Origin: Arenimonas soli
GTDB taxonomy: Bacteria; Pseudomonadota; Gammaproteobacteria; Xanthomonadales; Xanthomonadaceae
Assembly (NCBI RefSeq): GCF_014643775.1
Contig: NZ_BMKC01000001.1
Location: 124,001 to 188,000, forward strand
Direction: 5' to 3'
Length of the DNA stretch: 64,000 bases
The notes under the pieces were generated by a model. It had not been told where the DNA came from and searched no databases. It saw only the letters and a program-made list of their open reading frames with translations. Shown piece by piece: positions 53,198 to 63,810 of the stretch. Positions within the stretch are counted from its first letter, which is position 1, and every line of letters begins with the position of its first letter. A program made the position numbers and the translations under genes.

Positions 53198-55321
53198 ATG
53201 AAGCGCGCGCCGCGCCGCGGCGACACCGACAAGACCCGCCTCGGGCCCGCGGGCGCGCAGCCGGTATCCACGCTGCCCGGGGTCGGGCCCAAGGTGGCGG
53301 AAAAGCTCGCCGCGCGCGGGCTCGAAACCCTGCAGGACCTGTGGCTGCACCTGCCGCTGCGCTACGAGGACCGCACCCGCATCGAAGCCATCGCCACGCT
53401 GCGGCCCGGCCAGCCGGCGCAGGTGCTGGCGCGCGTGGAAGCGGTGGAGCGCAGTTTCCGCTACCGGCCCATGCTGCGGGTGGCGATCGGCGACGACTCG
53501 CACGGCACGCTGGTTCTGCGCTTCTTCCATTTCGGCAAGGCGCAGGTCGCGCAGTTCCTGCCGGGGCGGCGGATCCTGTGTTACGGCGACGTCCGGCCTG
53601 GCCAGCACGGGCTGGAAATGGTGCACCCCAGCTACCGCCTGCTGGCCGACGAGGCCGACGCCAATCCACGCGATTCCCTGGATCCGGTGTACCCGGCGAT
53701 CGAAGGCCTGGGGCCGCTGTCGGTGGCGCGGCTCGTTGGCGAGGCGCTAAAGCGCCTGCCCGAGGCCGCCGAACTGGAACTCCTGCCCGCCGGCATGCGC
53801 GAACGCCTGGATCTGCCGACCCTTCGCGAAGCCCTGCTGACCGCGCACCGGCCGCCGCCCGATGCCGACCTGGCGCTGTTCGCCGCCGGCCGCCACCCGG
53901 CCCAGCGGCGGCTGGCGCTGGAAGAGCTGCTGGCCCACCACCTGAGCCTGCGCCGCCAACGCATCGCCCTGCGCGCCCACGGCGCGATGCCGGTGCGGCC
54001 CCCGGGCAAGCTGGCCAGGGCCCTGCGCCAGCGGCTGGCCTTCCAGCTGACGGGCGCGCAGCAGCGCGTACTGGACGAGGTCAGCAAGGACATGGCGCGG
54101 CCCGAGCCCATGCTGCGCCTCGTGCAGGGCGATGTCGGCAGCGGCAAGACCGTGGTCGCGGCCTTGGCCGCCGCCAACGCCGTCGAGGCGGGCCGCCAGG
54201 TGGCGCTGATGGCGCCGACCGAACTGCTGGCCGAACAGCACCTGGGCAACTTCCGCGCCTGGCTTGAACCGCTGGGCCTGCGCGTGGCCTGGCTGGCCGG
54301 CAAGGTCACCGGCAAGGCCCGCGCCGCGGCGCTCGGGGAAATCGCCAGCGGCCGCGCCCAGGTCGTGGTGGGCACGCATGCGCTGATGCAGGAAAGCGTC
54401 GTCTTCGCCGCGCTGGCGCTGGCGATCGTGGACGAACAGCACCGGTTCGGCGTGCACCAGCGCCTGGCGCTGCGCGACAAGGGGCTGTCCGGCAGCCAGG
54501 TGCCACACCAGCTGGTGATGACCGCCACGCCGATCCCGCGCACCCTGGCGATGTCGGCCTACGCCGACCTCGACGTGTCGGTGATCGACCAGATGCCGCC
54601 GGGCCGCACGCCGGTGACCACGGTCGCGGTCAGCGGCGAGCGCCGCGCCGAAGTGGTCGAGCGCATTCGCGCCGCCTGTGCCGAAGGCCGCCAGGCCTAC
54701 TGGGTCTGCACCCTGATCGAAGACAGCGAGGAGGTCGAGGCCCAGGCCGCGCAGTCCACCTTCGAACAGCTGGGCGCGGCCTTGCCCGAACTGCGCCTGG
54801 GCCTGCTGCACGGGCGCATGAAGCCGGCCGAAAAGCAGGCCGTCATGGCCCGGTTCAAGGCCGGCGACCTGCACCTGCTGGTGGCGACCACGGTCATCGA
54901 GGTCGGCGTGGACGTTCCCAATGCCAGCCTGATGCTTATCGAAAACGCCGAGCGCCTGGGCCTGGCCCAACTCCACCAGTTGCGCGGGCGGGTCGGGCGT
55001 GGGGCCGCGGCTTCGAGCTGCGTGCTGATGTACAAGCCGCCGCTGTCGGCGCTGGCGCGCGAACGGCTGGAAGTGATGCGTTCGAGCACCGACGGCTTCC
55101 TGATCGCCGAAAAGGACCTGGAGCTGCGCGGCCCCGGCGAACTGCTGGGCACGCGCCAGACCGGCCTGGCCAGCTTCCGCGTGGCCGAGCTGGTGCGTGA
55201 CGCCGACTTGCTGCCGGAGGTACACCGCGCCGCCGAAGAATTGCTGGCGACGGCACCGGACCTGGCCGGGCGCGTGGTCGCGCGCTGGGTTGGCGGCGCG
55301 GCACGTTTCGCCGGTGCCTGA
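53198..55321 (+). CDS. recG: ATP-dependent DNA helicase RecG
   Basis: 707 residues, full length. Rescues stalled forks and migrates branched DNA. The wedge/OB domain (about 20-200) includes LPGVGPKVAEKLAARGLETL and RYEDRTRI. The SF2 helicase core has Walker A LVQGDVGSGKTVVAAL (about 305), DEQH box IVDEQHRFGVHQR, MTATPIPRTLAM (motif III), and C-terminal motifs LVATTVIEVGVDVPNA and QLRGRVGRGAAAS. The order spoT-ridA-recG is common in this bacterial group. Confidence 0.97.
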   Translation: MKRAPRRGDTDKTRLGPAGAQPVSTLPGVGPKVAEKLAARGLETLQDLWLHLPLRYEDRTRIEAIATLRPGQPAQVLARVEAVERSFRYRPMLRVAIGDDSHGTLVLRFFHFGKAQVAQFLPGRRILCYGDVRPGQHGLEMVHPSYRLLADEADANPRDSLDPVYPAIEGLGPLSVARLVGEALKRLPEAAELELLPAGMRERLDLPTLREALLTAHRPPPDADLALFAAGRHPAQRRLALEELLAHHLSLRRQRIALRAHGAMPVRPPGKLARALRQRLAFQLTGAQQRVLDEVSKDMARPEPMLRLVQGDVGSGKTVVAALAAANAVEAGRQVALMAPTELLAEQHLGNFRAWLEPLGLRVAWLAGKVTGKARAAALGEIASGRAQVVVGTHALMQESVVFAALALAIVDEQHRFGVHQRLALRDKGLSGSQVPHQLVMTATPIPRTLAMSAYADLDVSVIDQMPPGRTPVTTVAVSGERRAEVVERIRAACAEGRQAYWVCTLIEDSEEVEAQAAQSTFEQLGAALPELRLGLLHGRMKPAEKQAVMARFKAGDLHLLVATTVIEVGVDVPNASLMLIENAERLGLAQLHQLRGRVGRGAAASSCVLMYKPPLSALARERLEVMRSSTDGFLIAEKDLELRGPGELLGTRQTGLASFRVAELVRDADLLPEVHRAAEELLATAPDLAGRVVARWVGGAARFAGA

Positions 55322-55361
55322 GCCCGGGGCGGCGGTCCGGTGATTCGGGGATAATCCCCCG

Positions 55362-56294
55362 ATGGACGAACGCATTCCGCTGCTGATCGACACCGACCCG
55401 GGCGTGGACGATGCCCTGGCCCTGCTGATGGCCTTTGCCGACACGCGACACCGACTGCTGGGCCTGACCATCACCGCCGGCAACGTCGGCCTGGCGCATA
55501 CGGTCGCCAACGCGCTGAAGCTGTGCGAGGTCGCGGGCGTGGACGTGCCGGTGTTCCCGGGTTGCCCGGTGCCGCTGGTGCACCCGGCCGAAGACGCCGC
55601 CTACGTGCACGGCCAGGACGGCTTCGGCGACACCGGCTACACGCCGGCCGCGCGCGCCGCCGAGTCCGAACACGGCGCGCTGGCGATCCTGCGGCTGGCG
55701 CGCGAACACGAGGGCCGGCTGCTGCTGGTCACCCTGGGCCCGCTGACCAACCTGGCCCTGGCCCTGCGCCTGGACCCGGAGCTGCCCGCGCGCATCGGCC
55801 GGCTGGTGGTGATGGGCGGCGCGGTCACCGGGCAGGGCAATACCTCGATCCCGGCCGAGTTCAACATCGCTTTCGACCCCGAGGCCGCCGACGTGGTCTT
55901 CCGTGCCTTCCCCAAGGCCGAGGTGGTGGACTGGGAAGCGGTGCTGCGGCACGGCCTGCGGCACGCCGATTTCGAGGCCTGGGCGGCGGCCGGCGACGGC
56001 CGGGCCACGTTCTACGAGGCCATTTCCCGCTTCACCCGGCGCTGGTCGCTGGAGCGCCGCGGCGATCGCTGGCACAGCGCCGATGCGCTGGCCATGGCCG
56101 CGGCCCTTCGCCCGGACGGCATCGTGCAGGCCGAGGATCGCCACCTGGCGGTCGAGCTCGAGGGCCGGCTGAGCCGGGGCGCCACCCTGGTGGACTGGCA
56201 GCAGCGCACCGGCAAGCCGGCCAATGCCCGCATCGTGCTGGCCTACGACCAGGCCTCGTTCGAAGCCCAGGTCCGGGCCGCACTGGGGGCCTGA
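55362..56294 (+). CDS. nucleoside hydrolase (IU-type)
   Basis: 310 residues. [18 protein letters not shown] at the N-terminus is the calcium-binding DTDxGxDD signature. [46 protein letters not shown] (by its ends MGGAVTG and [10 protein letters not shown]) complete the ribose-binding site. It splits ribonucleosides to base and ribose for salvage. Specificity cannot be read. GATAAT (55350-55355) stands six bases before ATG, with no Shine-Dalgarno, so translation may be leaderless. Confidence 0.9.
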   Translation: MDERIPLLIDTDPGVDDALALLMAFADTRHRLLGLTITAGNVGLAHTVANALKLCEVAGVDVPVFPGCPVPLVHPAEDAAYVHGQDGFGDTGYTPAARAAESEHGALAILRLAREHEGRLLLVTLGPLTNLALALRLDPELPARIGRLVVMGGAVTGQGNTSIPAEFNIAFDPEAADVVFRAFPKAEVVDWEAVLRHGLRHADFEAWAAAGDGRATFYEAISRFTRRWSLERRGDRWHSADALAMAAALRPDGIVQAEDRHLAVELEGRLSRGATLVDWQQRTGKPANARIVLAYDQASFEAQVRAALGA

Positions 56295-56313
56295 GACCGG
56301 GGCCAGGGGGTGC

Positions 56314-56343
56314 TTGCCCCGGACTCGGAATCCGGCTTATAAT
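56314..56343 (+). promoter_or_regulatory. sigma70 promoter of rpmE2
   Basis: TTGCCC (56314-56319) and a perfect TATAAT (56338-56343), 18 bases apart, end 39 bases before the rpmE2 ATG. Confidence 0.6.
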
Positions 56344-56382
56344 TCCGGTCTTTCCCCACGAATAACCGGCGGAGCACCAGCC

Positions 56383-56625
56383 ATGAAGGCCGACATCCAT
56401 CCGACCTACAAAGAAGTCGTCTTCCAGGACCTGTCCTCCGACTTCGCGTTCCTTACCCGTAGCACCCTTTCCAGCAAGGAAGTGGTGAAGTGGGAGGACG
56501 GCAACGAATACCCGCTGATCAAGATCGACATCAGCTCGGCCTCGCACCCGTTCTACACCGGCAAGCAGAAGGTGATGGACACGGGCGGCCGCGTCGACCG
56601 CTTCCGCAAGCGCTACGCCAAGTAA
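56383..56625 (+). CDS. rpmE2: ribosomal protein bL31, type B
   Basis: 80 residues. [36 protein letters not shown] and [24 protein letters not shown] (ends HPFYTGKQ and [10 protein letters not shown]) mark bL31. It lacks the CxxC zinc cysteines, so it is the C-minus (YkgM-like) form. In many bacteria that form replaces the zinc form during zinc shortage, but here no Zur site is evident and a strong promoter and terminator suggest housekeeping use. Confidence 0.96.
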   Translation: MKADIHPTYKEVVFQDLSSDFAFLTRSTLSSKEVVKWEDGNEYPLIKIDISSASHPFYTGKQKVMDTGGRVDRFRKRYAK

Positions 56626-56665
56626 GCGCCCGGCCTGGGTCGCCCGGCGACCCGAGCCCCCGAAA

Positions 56666-56689
56666 GGCCACCCTCGCGGGTGGCCTTTT
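56666..56689 (+). terminator. Rho-independent terminator of rpmE2
   Basis: GGCCACCC / GGGTGGCC, an 8-bp stem with a TCGC loop, followed by TTTT. It lies 40 bases after the rpmE2 stop. Confidence 0.85.
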
Positions 56690-56862
56690 GCGTTGCAGTC
56701 CCGGGGCCCCGAACCCGCCCTGCGTCACTGACTTCGCCGTCGGGCCGTGAGATACTTATGCGAATGGTGACCGCCCCGGCGGCATCTTCGAGTTCCTGTA
56801 GCGGGCGCCGCGCCAGCACCTTCATGGATTGCGGCCCGCACATCCCTGAAAGGAGTCTGCCC

Positions 56863-58152
56863 GTGTCCGACAACAAGAGCGTCGTGCTCAACGCCGCCGG
56901 CAAGAACGTCGAGCTTCCCGTCCACCAAGGCACCCTCGGCGCCCCCTGCGTCGACATCACGCGGTTGCCGAAGGAAACCGGGATGTTCACCTACGATCCC
57001 GGCTTCGTGGCCACGGCCAGCTGCCGCAGCGCGGTGACCTACATCGACGGCGACGAGGGCGTGCTGCTCTACCGCGGCTATCCGATCGAACAGCTCGCCA
57101 AGCATTCGTCCTTCCTGGAAACCAGCTACCTGCTGATGAACGGCGACCTGCCCGACAAGGCGCAGTTCGCCAGGTTCGAGCACGAAGTCACCCATCACAC
57201 GATGATGCACGAGGCCTTCAAGAGCTTCCTGCACGGCTTCCGCCACGACGCCCACCCGATGGCCATGCTCTGCGGCATGGTCGGTTCGCTGGCCGCCTTC
57301 TACCACGACGACCTCGACCTCGAGGACCCGGAACAGCGCCGCCTGGCCGCCATCCGCCTGCTGGCCAAGGTGCCGACGATCGCCGCCGCCTGCTACCGCC
57401 ATTCCATCGGCTGGCCGATCCGCTACCCGCGCAACAACCTCGAATACGTCGACCGCTTCCTGCACATGATGTTCGAGGTCCCGTCGGGCCCGCTCGAACT
57501 CAAGCCGGTCGCCGCCCGGGCGCTGGACCTGCTGTTCATCCTGCACGCCGACCACGAACAGAACGCCTCGACCTCGACCGTGCGCCTGGTCGGCTCCACC
57601 GGCGCCAACCCCTACGCCTGCGTCGCCGCCGGCGTGGCGGCGCTCTGGGGCCCGGCCCACGGCGGCGCCAACGAAGCCGTGCTCAAGATGCTCGACGAGA
57701 TCGGCCGTCCCGAGGACGTCGCCAAGGCCGTCGACCGTGCCAAGGACAAGAACTCCGGCTTCCGCCTGATGGGCTTCGGCCACCGCGTGTACAAGAACTT
57801 CGACCCGCGCGCGACGATCATCCGCGAAATGTGCCACCAGGTGCTCGACGAACTGGGCGTGGACGATCCGCTGCTCGAAGTGGCCATGCGCCTGGAGGAA
57901 GCCGCGCTCAAGGACGACTACTTCGTGCAGCGCAAGCTCTACCCGAACGTCGACTTCTACTCCGGCATCATCTACAAGGCGCTGGGCATCCCGACCGAGA
58001 TGTTCACGGTGATGTTCGCCATCGCCCGCACCGCCGGCTGGGTGTCGCACTGGCTCGAGCAGCAGACCGACCCGGAAGCCAAGATCGGCCGCCCGCGCCA
58101 GATCTACACCGGTGCCGCCAACCGCGACTACGTGGAGCTGGCCAAGCGCTGA
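56863..58152 (+). CDS. gltA: citrate synthase (type II)
   Basis: 429 residues, like E. coli GltA (427), from GTG 56863 with AGGAG seven bases upstream; upstream in-frame ATGs give no family match. Condenses acetyl-CoA and oxaloacetate. [20 protein letters not shown] is the hexameric-type N-terminal stretch. [30 protein letters not shown] (by its ends HADHEQNAS and NPYACVAAG), [15 protein letters not shown] and [16 protein letters not shown] hold the catalytic His and Asp regions. GATACT (56751-56756) may be the -10, leaving a leader of about 100 bases. Confidence 0.97.
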   Translation: MSDNKSVVLNAAGKNVELPVHQGTLGAPCVDITRLPKETGMFTYDPGFVATASCRSAVTYIDGDEGVLLYRGYPIEQLAKHSSFLETSYLLMNGDLPDKAQFARFEHEVTHHTMMHEAFKSFLHGFRHDAHPMAMLCGMVGSLAAFYHDDLDLEDPEQRRLAAIRLLAKVPTIAAACYRHSIGWPIRYPRNNLEYVDRFLHMMFEVPSGPLELKPVAARALDLLFILHADHEQNASTSTVRLVGSTGANPYACVAAGVAALWGPAHGGANEAVLKMLDEIGRPEDVAKAVDRAKDKNSGFRLMGFGHRVYKNFDPRATIIREMCHQVLDELGVDDPLLEVAMRLEEAALKDDYFVQRKLYPNVDFYSGIIYKALGIPTEMFTVMFAIARTAGWVSHWLEQQTDPEAKIGRPRQIYTGAANRDYVELAKR

Positions 58153-58175
58153 TCCGCGCACGCTGTGTATCCCGG

Positions 58176-58198
58176 ACGCCCCGCCCCGTGCGGGGCGT
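58176..58198 (+). terminator. hairpin between convergent gltA and the hypothetical gene
   Basis: A 9-bp perfect stem ACGCCCCGC / GCGGGGCGT with a 5-nt loop, followed on the plus strand by TCGCGTTT. The U tract is weak. It separates two convergent genes. Confidence 0.55.
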
Positions 58199-58205
58199 TC
58201 GCGTT

Positions 58206-58838
58206 TCAGGGTTTCGCCGGACCGTCCAGGAGCCGCGCCACGGCCGCCAGCGAGGCGCGGGGCAGGGCGCCCCCTCCCAGCGGGTCGCGCGGCGCCTGCC
58301 GGGCCGCGGAGGGCGGCAGGACCCACAGTTCGAAGGCCTGGTCGTCGGCCACCAGTTCCCAGCACGGCACATCCGTGGCGCCGCCGGTGGCGGGATGGAT
58401 GCGGCGGCGCTGCTGCCGCGCCGGCACGCCGCGGTCGGCCAGCAGGCGGGCCACCGCGTCGGGATCCTCGGCATGCAGGTGCAGCACCACGGCGTCGCCG
58501 GGGCCGGCGCTGCCGTCGAGCACCGGGCCGGCGAGGCGGGGTTCGAAGTCCGCGAAATGGTCCATCGCCGCCAGGGCGGCTTCGCGCTGGCGCCGCAGCC
58601 GGCCGGGGTCCAGGTGCCCCGGGGAGAACAGCCGGTGATGGGCCTGCAGGGCTTCGCGGATCTCGTCGGCGTCGGGCAGGAAGGCCGGGTCGCGCAGGCC
58701 CAGGCGCTCGGCCGCCTTGCGCCGCGCCGTGGCCATGTCGCCGCCGCCCTGGGCCAGCAGGCGCGCGGCTTCGGCGGCGACCCGCTGGCGGCGCACCCGC
58801 GCCGCCCCGGGGTCAGAAGATGTCGAACGCCTCTTCAT
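58206..58838 (-). CDS. conserved protein of unknown function
   Basis: 210 residues. ARVRRQRVAAEAARLLAQGG and ARRKAAERLGLRDPAFLPD resemble a conserved proteobacterial family whose members start with a helical RxxVAxEAARLxxEG segment; function unknown to me. The middle (REALQAHHRLFSPGH) and the beta-rich second half (VVLHLHAEDPDAVARLLADR, CWELVADDQAFELWVLP) could bind a nucleotide, but no motif proves it. ATG 58838 overlaps the ponA stop by 26 bases, so it is probably translated from the ponA transcript. Confidence 0.65.
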   Translation of the reverse strand: MKRRSTSSDPGAARVRRQRVAAEAARLLAQGGGDMATARRKAAERLGLRDPAFLPDADEIREALQAHHRLFSPGHLDPGRLRRQREAALAAMDHFADFEPRLAGPVLDGSAGPGDAVVLHLHAEDPDAVARLLADRGVPARQQRRRIHPATGGATDVPCWELVADDQAFELWVLPPSAARQAPRDPLGGGALPRASLAAVARLLDGPAKP

Positions 58839-61278
58839 TGCTCAGCACCGGCTCCACGTCGAAACCCTGGGCGGTGATGCGGTCGTAGTCCTCGCGCTTG
58901 AAGTAGTCGCGCACGCTGCCCGGCGTGCCGTCCGGCACCAGGCGCCCCGAACTGGCGTCCACCGAGGCGGTGACCAGCCCGGTGGGCGGTTCGGGCTCGT
59001 AAAGCGGCACGTCCTTGAGCGCGGCGTCCATGTAGTTGATCCAGATCGGCAGCGCGGCCTTGCCGCCGTATTCGCCGCGGCCCAGGGTCGAAAAATCGTC
59101 CTTGCCGACCCAGACCGTGGTGACCAGGTCGCCGCCGAAGCCCGAGAACCAGGCATCGCGGTAATCGTTGGTGGAACCGGTCTTGCCGCCGATGTCCGGG
59201 CGGCCGATCGCGGTGGCCGCGCGGCCGGTGCCGCGCTGCACGACGTCGCGCAGCATCGACTGGATCATGAAGGCGGTGCGGGCGTCGATGGCGCGCGGAG
59301 CCAGGGAAATGGGGCCTTCGGGCACCTCGGGCGCGGCTTCTTCGGCCCCGGTTTCAGCGTCGGGCGCTGCCGGGGGCGGCGTGGCCGCGCCGAGGTTGAA
59401 GCCATCCACCACGGTGGTGTCGCGTTCGCCGGCGGGGCTGCCGCTTGCCCGTCCGGGGCAGCGCAGGCAGGCACGCAGCGGCACGTGTTCACTGAGCACG
59501 CGGCCATCGCGGTCGAGAACGCGTTCGATGTACCACGGATCGACCAGGTGGCCGCCGTTGACGAAGACCGTGTATCCGCGGGCGATCGACAGCGGCGTCA
59601 GCGAGGACGTGCCAAGGGACATCGACAGGTTCGGCGGCAGGCTTTCCTGGCTGAATCCGAACTGGGTGATGTACCGGCTGGCGAAATCCACGCCGATGGC
59701 GTCGAGCAGGCGCACCGACACCAGGTTGCGCGACTGCACCATCGCTTCGCGCAGGCGCATCGGGCCGGCGAAGTTGCCGGCGTCGTTCTGCGGGCGCCAG
59801 ACGTTGCCGGCGCGGTCGCGGAACACCACCGGCGCATCGAGCACGATGCTCGCCGGCGAGAAGCCGCGTTCGAACGAGGCCGCGTACACGAAGGGCTTGA
59901 AGCTCGAGCCGGGCAGGCGCTGGGCCTGGGTGGCGCGGTTGAACTTGTTCAGGCCGAAGCTGAAGCCGCCGACCAGGGCGCGCACGGCGCCGTCTTCGGG
60001 CTGCAGCGACACCAGCGCGGCCTGCGCCTGGGGCAGCTGGGCCAGGCGCAGTTCGGCTGTTTCGGGGTCGAGCGTCAGCCGGATGACGTCGCCGCGCTTG
60101 AACAACTGGGCCGGGGTCTTGCGGGTCCAGCGGGTGGCTTCGGCGCTGAGGGTGAGCGAGGTGCCCGAATTGGTGAGCACGTTGGCGGCATCGCCCTCGA
60201 AACCGGTCACCAGCACGGCCTGCAGGCCGCCCAGGGTGGGGTAGGGACGCAGGCGGTCGCGCAGGTCCTGCGCCGATTCACCGTCGCCGATGTCGAGCTG
60301 GGCCTCGGCGCCGCGGTAGCCGTGGCGCCGGTCGTATTCGAGCAGGCCGGCCTGCAGCGAGCGCACGGCGGCCAGCTGGTCGTCCGATTCGAGCGTGGTG
60401 AAGACGCTCAGTCCGCTGGTGGTGGCTTCGGCGCCGTAGCGCTGCTCCATTTCCGCGCGCACCATCTCGGCGACGTAGGGCGCCTCGACCTCGATCTTGG
60501 GCTCGTGCGGGCTGGCGTGCATGGGTTCGGCGCGTGCAGCCAGCTCCGTGGCCTCGTCGATCATGCCTTCCTCGCGCATGCGCTGGAGCACGTAGTTCCT
60601 GCGCACGAGGGCACGTTCGGGGTTGATGATCGGGTTGCCCGAGGACGGAAATTTCGGGATCGAGGCCAGCGTGGCTGCTTCGGCCAGGGTCAGCTGGTCG
60701 AGCGTCTTGCCGTAGTAGAACTCGGCGGCGGCGGCGATGCCGTAGGCGCGATTGCCGAAGAAACTCTTGTTGAGATAGAGCTCGAGGATCTCGTCCTTGC
60801 TCAGTTCCCGCTCCATTTTCAGGGCCAGGAAGATCTCGGTGAGCTTGCGCGTGTAGGAGTATTCCGTGCTCAGGAAGAACTGCCTCGCGACCTGCTGGGT
60901 GATGGTGCTGCCGCCCGGGACGCGTTTGTCGTCGGTGGTGGCGATCAGCCAGACGGCGCGCGCAATGCCGCGCCAATCAACGCCCGGATGCTCGTAATAC
61001 CGGGCATCCTCGATGGCGATGAAGGTCTGTTTGACCTGCTCGGGAACGTCCTCGATGTCCACCGGGAAGCGGCGAGTCTCACCGATGACCGAGATCAGGC
61101 GGCCGTCGCGGGTGTAGATCGAAAGCGGCACCTGGAGCTGGACATTGCGCAGTTCCTGCACGTCCGGCAGGCGCGGCGCGATCAGCCAATACAGGATGCC
61201 CAGGGTAGCCAGGCCAAGCACGGCAAGGCCGGTGAAAAGGATCAATGCCCGCCGTAGCAGGCGTTTGAATCGGGCCAT
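58813..61278 (-). CDS. mrcA: penicillin-binding protein 1A
   Basis: 821 residues. Bifunctional peptidoglycan synthase. It has an N-terminal anchor (about 12-32) and a glycosyltransferase domain (about 50-230; AIEDARYYEHPGVDWRGIAR, GGSTITQQVARQFFLS, ELYLNKSFFGNRAYGIAAAA). An OB-like insert follows, then the transpeptidase domain with SxxK in LPGSSFKPFVYA, SxN in SRNLVSVRL and KTG in GGKTGSTNDYRDAWF. A Pro/Ala/Glu-rich insertion (about 625-655, PPPAAPDAETGAEEAAPEVP) lies in the transpeptidase region. Divergent from pilMNOP, the usual Xanthomonad order. Confidence 0.96.
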   Translation of the reverse strand: MARFKRLLRRALILFTGLAVLGLATLGILYWLIAPRLPDVQELRNVQLQVPLSIYTRDGRLISVIGETRRFPVDIEDVPEQVKQTFIAIEDARYYEHPGVDWRGIARAVWLIATTDDKRVPGGSTITQQVARQFFLSTEYSYTRKLTEIFLALKMERELSKDEILELYLNKSFFGNRAYGIAAAAEFYYGKTLDQLTLAEAATLASIPKFPSSGNPIINPERALVRRNYVLQRMREEGMIDEATELAARAEPMHASPHEPKIEVEAPYVAEMVRAEMEQRYGAEATTSGLSVFTTLESDDQLAAVRSLQAGLLEYDRRHGYRGAEAQLDIGDGESAQDLRDRLRPYPTLGGLQAVLVTGFEGDAANVLTNSGTSLTLSAEATRWTRKTPAQLFKRGDVIRLTLDPETAELRLAQLPQAQAALVSLQPEDGAVRALVGGFSFGLNKFNRATQAQRLPGSSFKPFVYAASFERGFSPASIVLDAPVVFRDRAGNVWRPQNDAGNFAGPMRLREAMVQSRNLVSVRLLDAIGVDFASRYITQFGFSQESLPPNLSMSLGTSSLTPLSIARGYTVFVNGGHLVDPWYIERVLDRDGRVLSEHVPLRACLRCPGRASGSPAGERDTTVVDGFNLGAATPPPAAPDAETGAEEAAPEVPEGPISLAPRAIDARTAFMIQSMLRDVVQRGTGRAATAIGRPDIGGKTGSTNDYRDAWFSGFGGDLVTTVWVGKDDFSTLGRGEYGGKAALPIWINYMDAALKDVPLYEPEPPTGLVTASVDASSGRLVPDGTPGSVRDYFKREDYDRITAQGFDVEPVLSNEEAFDIF

Positions 61279-61451
61279 CCAGGGCCCCTCCGAGGTTTAC
61301 AGCGGCGTGGGTCGGGGAGTATAGAACGAGGCAGGGTCCGGCCGTGTCGTTTGGGGACGGCCGGAATCGGACCCGGAATGCGTCTTGTAGGGGAAGCCAG
61401 GGCCGGTCAACTGGGCCTTCGGGGAGATCCGGGCAGGGGGGGCATTGCCAT

Positions 61452-61479
61452 TTGGGAATTTTTCGTTATTTAATGTAAT
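61452..61479 (+). promoter_or_regulatory. candidate promoter of the pilMNOP operon
   Basis: TTGGGA (61452-61457) and TGTAAT (61474-61479) with a 16-base spacer, in the only AT-rich patch of the 245-base ponA/pilM gap, 45 bases before the pilM start. No TGGC-N-GC sigma54 site is evident. The rest of the gap shows nothing I can name. Confidence 0.45.
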
Positions 61480-61499
61480 GGCGCACCATTCGTGTGTAA

Positions 61500-62581
<1,082 letters not shown>

Positions 62582-62582
<1 letters not shown>

Positions 62583-63181
62583 TGGCCAGAATCAATCTGC
62601 TTCCCTGGCGCGCCGAGCGACGCAAGCAGCGCCAGAAGGAATTCATGACCATGCTGGGCCTTTCGGCCGCGGCTGGCCTCCTGATCAGCTTCCTGATCGT
62701 CGTCTACTACAACGGCCAGATCGAAGGCCAGCAGGGGCGCAACCAGTACCTGCGCGACCAGATCGTGCTGGTGGACCAGCAGATCACGGAAATCGAGGCC
62801 CTGGACAAGAAGAAGGCCAACCTGCTTGCCCGCAAGCAGGTGATCGAGGAACTGCAGGCCAGCCGCTCGCAGATGGTGCACCTGTTCGACCAGCTGGTGC
62901 GCACCATCCCCGAGGGCGTGCGCCTGAACTCGATCAAGCAGGCCGGCCAGCAGCTCACGCTGGAAGGTTCGGCCCAGTCCAACGCCCGGGTCAGCTCCTA
63001 CATGCGCAACCTGGAAGAGTCTGGCTGGATGGCCAACCCGGACCTCACGATCATCGAGGCCAAGGGTGACGACAGGGGCCTGCCCAATGCCTTCTCGCTG
63101 AAGGTGCAGCTGGTGACGCCCAAGCAGGACACCGACGACATGCCGGCCGAAAGCAACGCTGTCGCGGGAGGTGCCCAGTGA
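62582..63181 (+). CDS. pilN: type IV pilus assembly protein PilN
   Basis: 199 residues. MARINLLPWRAERRKQRQKE carries the conserved INLLPWR tail that docks into PilM. One transmembrane helix (about 24-42), a coiled coil (about 45-100; QQITEIEALDKKKANLLARK) and a ferredoxin-like periplasmic domain (about 105-175; IPEGVRLNSIKQAGQQLTLE) follow. It forms the inner-membrane alignment complex with PilO. Coupled on both sides by overlapping codons. Confidence 0.96.
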
Positions 63182-63810
63182 GCAACAACATCGACCTTCG
63201 CAACCTCGATTTCAACAACTCCGGGGCCTGGCCGATCCAGGTCAAGGTGGGCGCCTGCGTTCTGCTTATCGCGCTGATCATCGGCCTGGGCTGGTATCTG
63301 TTCGTCAGCGACAGGCGCCTGATGCTGCAGGCGGAAGAGTCCACCGAAATCCAGCTGCGTGAAGAGTTCCAGGGCAAGCAGGGACGCGCCGCGAACCTCG
63401 AGCCGCTCAAGCAGCAGCTGGCCCAGATGGAAGTGATGCTGCAGCAGATGCTGCGGCAGCTGCCGAGCAAGAACGAGATGCCCGACCTGATCGTCGACAT
63501 TTCGCAGACCGCGCTCGCGGCAGGCATCAACAACGAGCTGTTCCAGCCCGGCGCCGAAAGCCAGCGCGAGTTCTATGCCGAAAAGCCGATCCAGCTGCGC
63601 ATGGTGGGCTCCTACCACCAGTTCGGCGCCTTCGTCAGCGGCGTGGCTTCGCTGCCGCGCGTGGTCATCATGACCATGCACGACATCTCGCTGCAGCCAC
63701 GTGACGGCTCGGACGGCATCCTGGTGCTTTCGGGCACGGTCAAGACCTACCGGTACCTCGATGAAGAAGAGGAAGCCGGGGATTCCAATACCGCGGGAGG
63801 CTCCAAGTGA
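63178..63810 (+). CDS. pilO: type IV pilus assembly protein PilO
   Basis: 210 residues from GTG 63178, overlapping pilN (GTGA). Cytoplasmic tail (LRNLDFNNSGAWPIQVKVG), one helix (about 25-44), coiled coil (about 55-95; LKQQLAQMEVMLQQMLRQLP) and a periplasmic ferredoxin-like domain (AAGINNELFQPGAESQREFY, PIQLRMVGSYHQFGAFVSGV). Partner of PilN and PilP. Normal length. Confidence 0.96.
   Translation: MSNNIDLRNLDFNNSGAWPIQVKVGACVLLIALIIGLGWYLFVSDRRLMLQAEESTEIQLREEFQGKQGRAANLEPLKQQLAQMEVMLQQMLRQLPSKNEMPDLIVDISQTALAAGINNELFQPGAESQREFYAEKPIQLRMVGSYHQFGAFVSGVASLPRVVIMTMHDISLQPRDGSDGILVLSGTVKTYRYLDEEEEAGDSNTAGGSK

Noticed and set aside
58717-61257. An 846-codon plus-strand frame opposite ponA
   Set aside because: Antisense shadow of PBP1A with biased composition and no recognisable domain.
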